The notes beneath the pieces were generated by a model that saw only the letters and a program-made list of their open reading frames with translations, was not told where the DNA came from and searched no databases. Shown piece by piece: positions 4,894-5,896 of a stretch of DNA of 5,896 nucleotides. The stretch lies in contig CP070642.1 in NCBI GenBank assembly GCA_020354105.1, forward strand, positions 463,668 through 469,563, given 5' to 3'. Each line of letters begins with the position of its first letter. Within the stretch, counting starts at the first letter, position 1. A program made the translations under genes and the position numbers. Source of the stretch: Chloroflexota bacterium. Lineage in GTDB: Bacteria; Chloroflexota; Dehalococcoidia; GIF9; UBA5629.

Positions 4894-5892
4894 TCAAAAA
4901 ATTGATTCAGGCTTCAGCCCGTTCTTGAACCGCCTCGATATCTCAGCCGGCGGCAGGGATTCGAACAGCACGCTGTATACAAGGTTCATAATTGGTGTTT
5001 CAAGTTTCAGCCTATTCGCCAAACTATGAGCAGCTATAGCCGTATCAACACCCTCAGCAACATGTGACATGGAATTTATTATGTCATCTAGAAGCCGCCC
5101 CTTACCCAATTCGCAACCTACATAGTGATTACGACTCAATAAGCTGTTACCGGTAGCTATAAGATCACCCAAGCCAGCCAGTCCATAAAAAGTGCCCGGA
5201 TTAGCCCCCAAGGCCACTCCCAGCGAAACAATCTCGCTCCAGCCCAGCGTGATAAACGCAGCCTTGGCATTGTTGCCCATACCCAAGCCATCCATGATCC
5301 CAGCCCCTAACGCAATCACATTCTTTAAGGCGCCACATAGTTCAACACCAACAATGTCATCACTGACGAAAAATGAGAAATTTGGTGAATCCAGCAATTC
5401 CTGCACCTTTTTATTAACCTCCATGTCCCGTCCGGCTACTATTGAGGTAGCAGGTAAACCCTGATTAATTTCCCCAGAAAGATTTGGTCCGGATAGAGCA
5501 CATATCATATCCCGCGAAACACAGCCAGCCTCATCAGCTATCACTTCTGACATCCTTTTGCCGGTTTTCGCTTCCAGTCCTTTAGCCACGCTTATCAGAA
5601 TCATAGAAGCGTTTAAGTGAGGATTGCTCAGCCTCATGTTTTGTCTCATGCGCTGAGCCGGCACGGCACAGATAACAAACTCAGCCGTACATAATGCCGC
5701 GTCAATATTACCGGTAAAGGAAAGGCCACTGGTGGAAACATCTCTCGATAGTCCCGTCTGATACTCCTGTCTTAGCTCATCGGCCTTGGCTTCGGTTCGA
5801 GCCCAAACGCTGACCATTGCCCCTTTATCTGCCAGCAATCTGCCCAGCGTATTGCCCCAGGTAGTAGCACCGATAATGGCAACGTTAGACAT
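4894..5892 (-). CDS. gpsA: NAD(P)-dependent glycerol-3-phosphate dehydrogenase GpsA
   Basis: GpsA reduces dihydroxyacetone phosphate to sn-glycerol 3-phosphate in the cytoplasm, the entry step to phospholipid synthesis. The 332-residue length is normal. The N-terminal Rossmann fold (1-about 175) has the nucleotide loop GATTWG at 8-13, then AVPAQRMR, the VAKGLE segment with K104, and SGPNLSGEINQGLP (134-147), the family's SGPSFA-like motif. The C-terminal helical domain starts at ELCGALKNVIALGAGIMDGL, where K190 is the catalytic lysine. GLAGLGDLIAT and the SRN motif (R254, N255) that binds substrate phosphate follow. Two positions are unusual: the second glycine of GxGxxG is Thr10, and the usual ITRG is ITLG (L216). 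All catalytic residues I can check are present, so it is probably active. The ATG at 5892 leaves only 4 upstream bases in the window, so its ribosome site cannot be judged. It converges on dnaJ and looks unrelated to the chaperones. Confidence 0.93.
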   Translation of the reverse strand: MSNVAIIGATTWGNTLGRLLADKGAMVSVWARTEAKADELRQEYQTGLSRDVSTSGLSFTGNIDAALCTAEFVICAVPAQRMRQNMRLSNPHLNASMILISVAKGLEAKTGKRMSEVIADEAGCVSRDMICALSGPNLSGEINQGLPATSIVAGRDMEVNKKVQELLDSPNFSFFVSDDIVGVELCGALKNVIALGAGIMDGLGMGNNAKAAFITLGWSEIVSLGVALGANPGTFYGLAGLGDLIATGNSLLSRNHYVGCELGKGRLLDDIINSMSHVAEGVDTAIAAHSLANRLKLETPIMNLVYSVLFESLPPAEISRRFKNGLKPESIF

Positions 5893-5896
5893 AATC

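Overview
The window is a bacterial chromosomal heat-shock (proteostasis) cluster of moderate base composition with tightly packed genes. Seven complete protein genes and one truncated at the left edge cover nearly all of it. There are no mobile elements, CRISPR arrays, rRNAs or tRNAs. A MerR-type HspR repressor linked to a J-protein and clpB is a pattern of Actinobacteria, Chloroflexota and some other phyla. Together with the unusual GATTWG dinucleotide-binding motif of GpsA, it makes a Dehalococcoidia-like Chloroflexota my best guess. That taxonomic call is an inference from memory of protein features, not a search result.

Layout. A leftward operon runs from about 2416 to the left edge. It holds a CbpA/DnaJ-like co-chaperone (2416-1430), the HspR repressor (1395-1042), an unrecognised 94-residue four-cysteine protein (1052-768) and clpB (758 to beyond position 1, first 252 codons present). 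hspR and the small gene overlap by 11 bases, and clpB starts 9 bases after the small gene. A divergent AT-rich control region (2417-2586) separates this operon from a rightward hsp20 gene (2587-3066). It carries two strong promoters facing away from each other, each TTGACA-17-TAtAAT-like. A perfect 13-bp inverted repeat contains both -35 boxes. A leftward Nudix hydrolase of the CoA-pyrophosphatase type (3663-3076) converges on hsp20. From the 112-bp gap behind it a canonical four-zinc-motif DnaJ (3776-4858) runs rightward. A leftward gpsA (5892-4894), glycerol-3-phosphate dehydrogenase, converges on dnaJ and fills the right end.

How the genes fit together. ClpB disaggregase, two J-proteins and a small heat-shock protein form a coherent aggregate-holding and refolding set: Hsp20 binds unfolding proteins, and J-proteins deliver them to DnaK, which works with ClpB. 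dnaK and grpE are not in the window. HspR, cotranscribed with its presumed targets, is the likely feedback repressor, but no canonical HAIR or CIRCE operator is visible. The points most worth a second look are the mirrored divergent promoter, the small cysteine protein coupled between hspR and clpB, and the CbpA-like protein that keeps only half of the DnaJ zinc-binding region.
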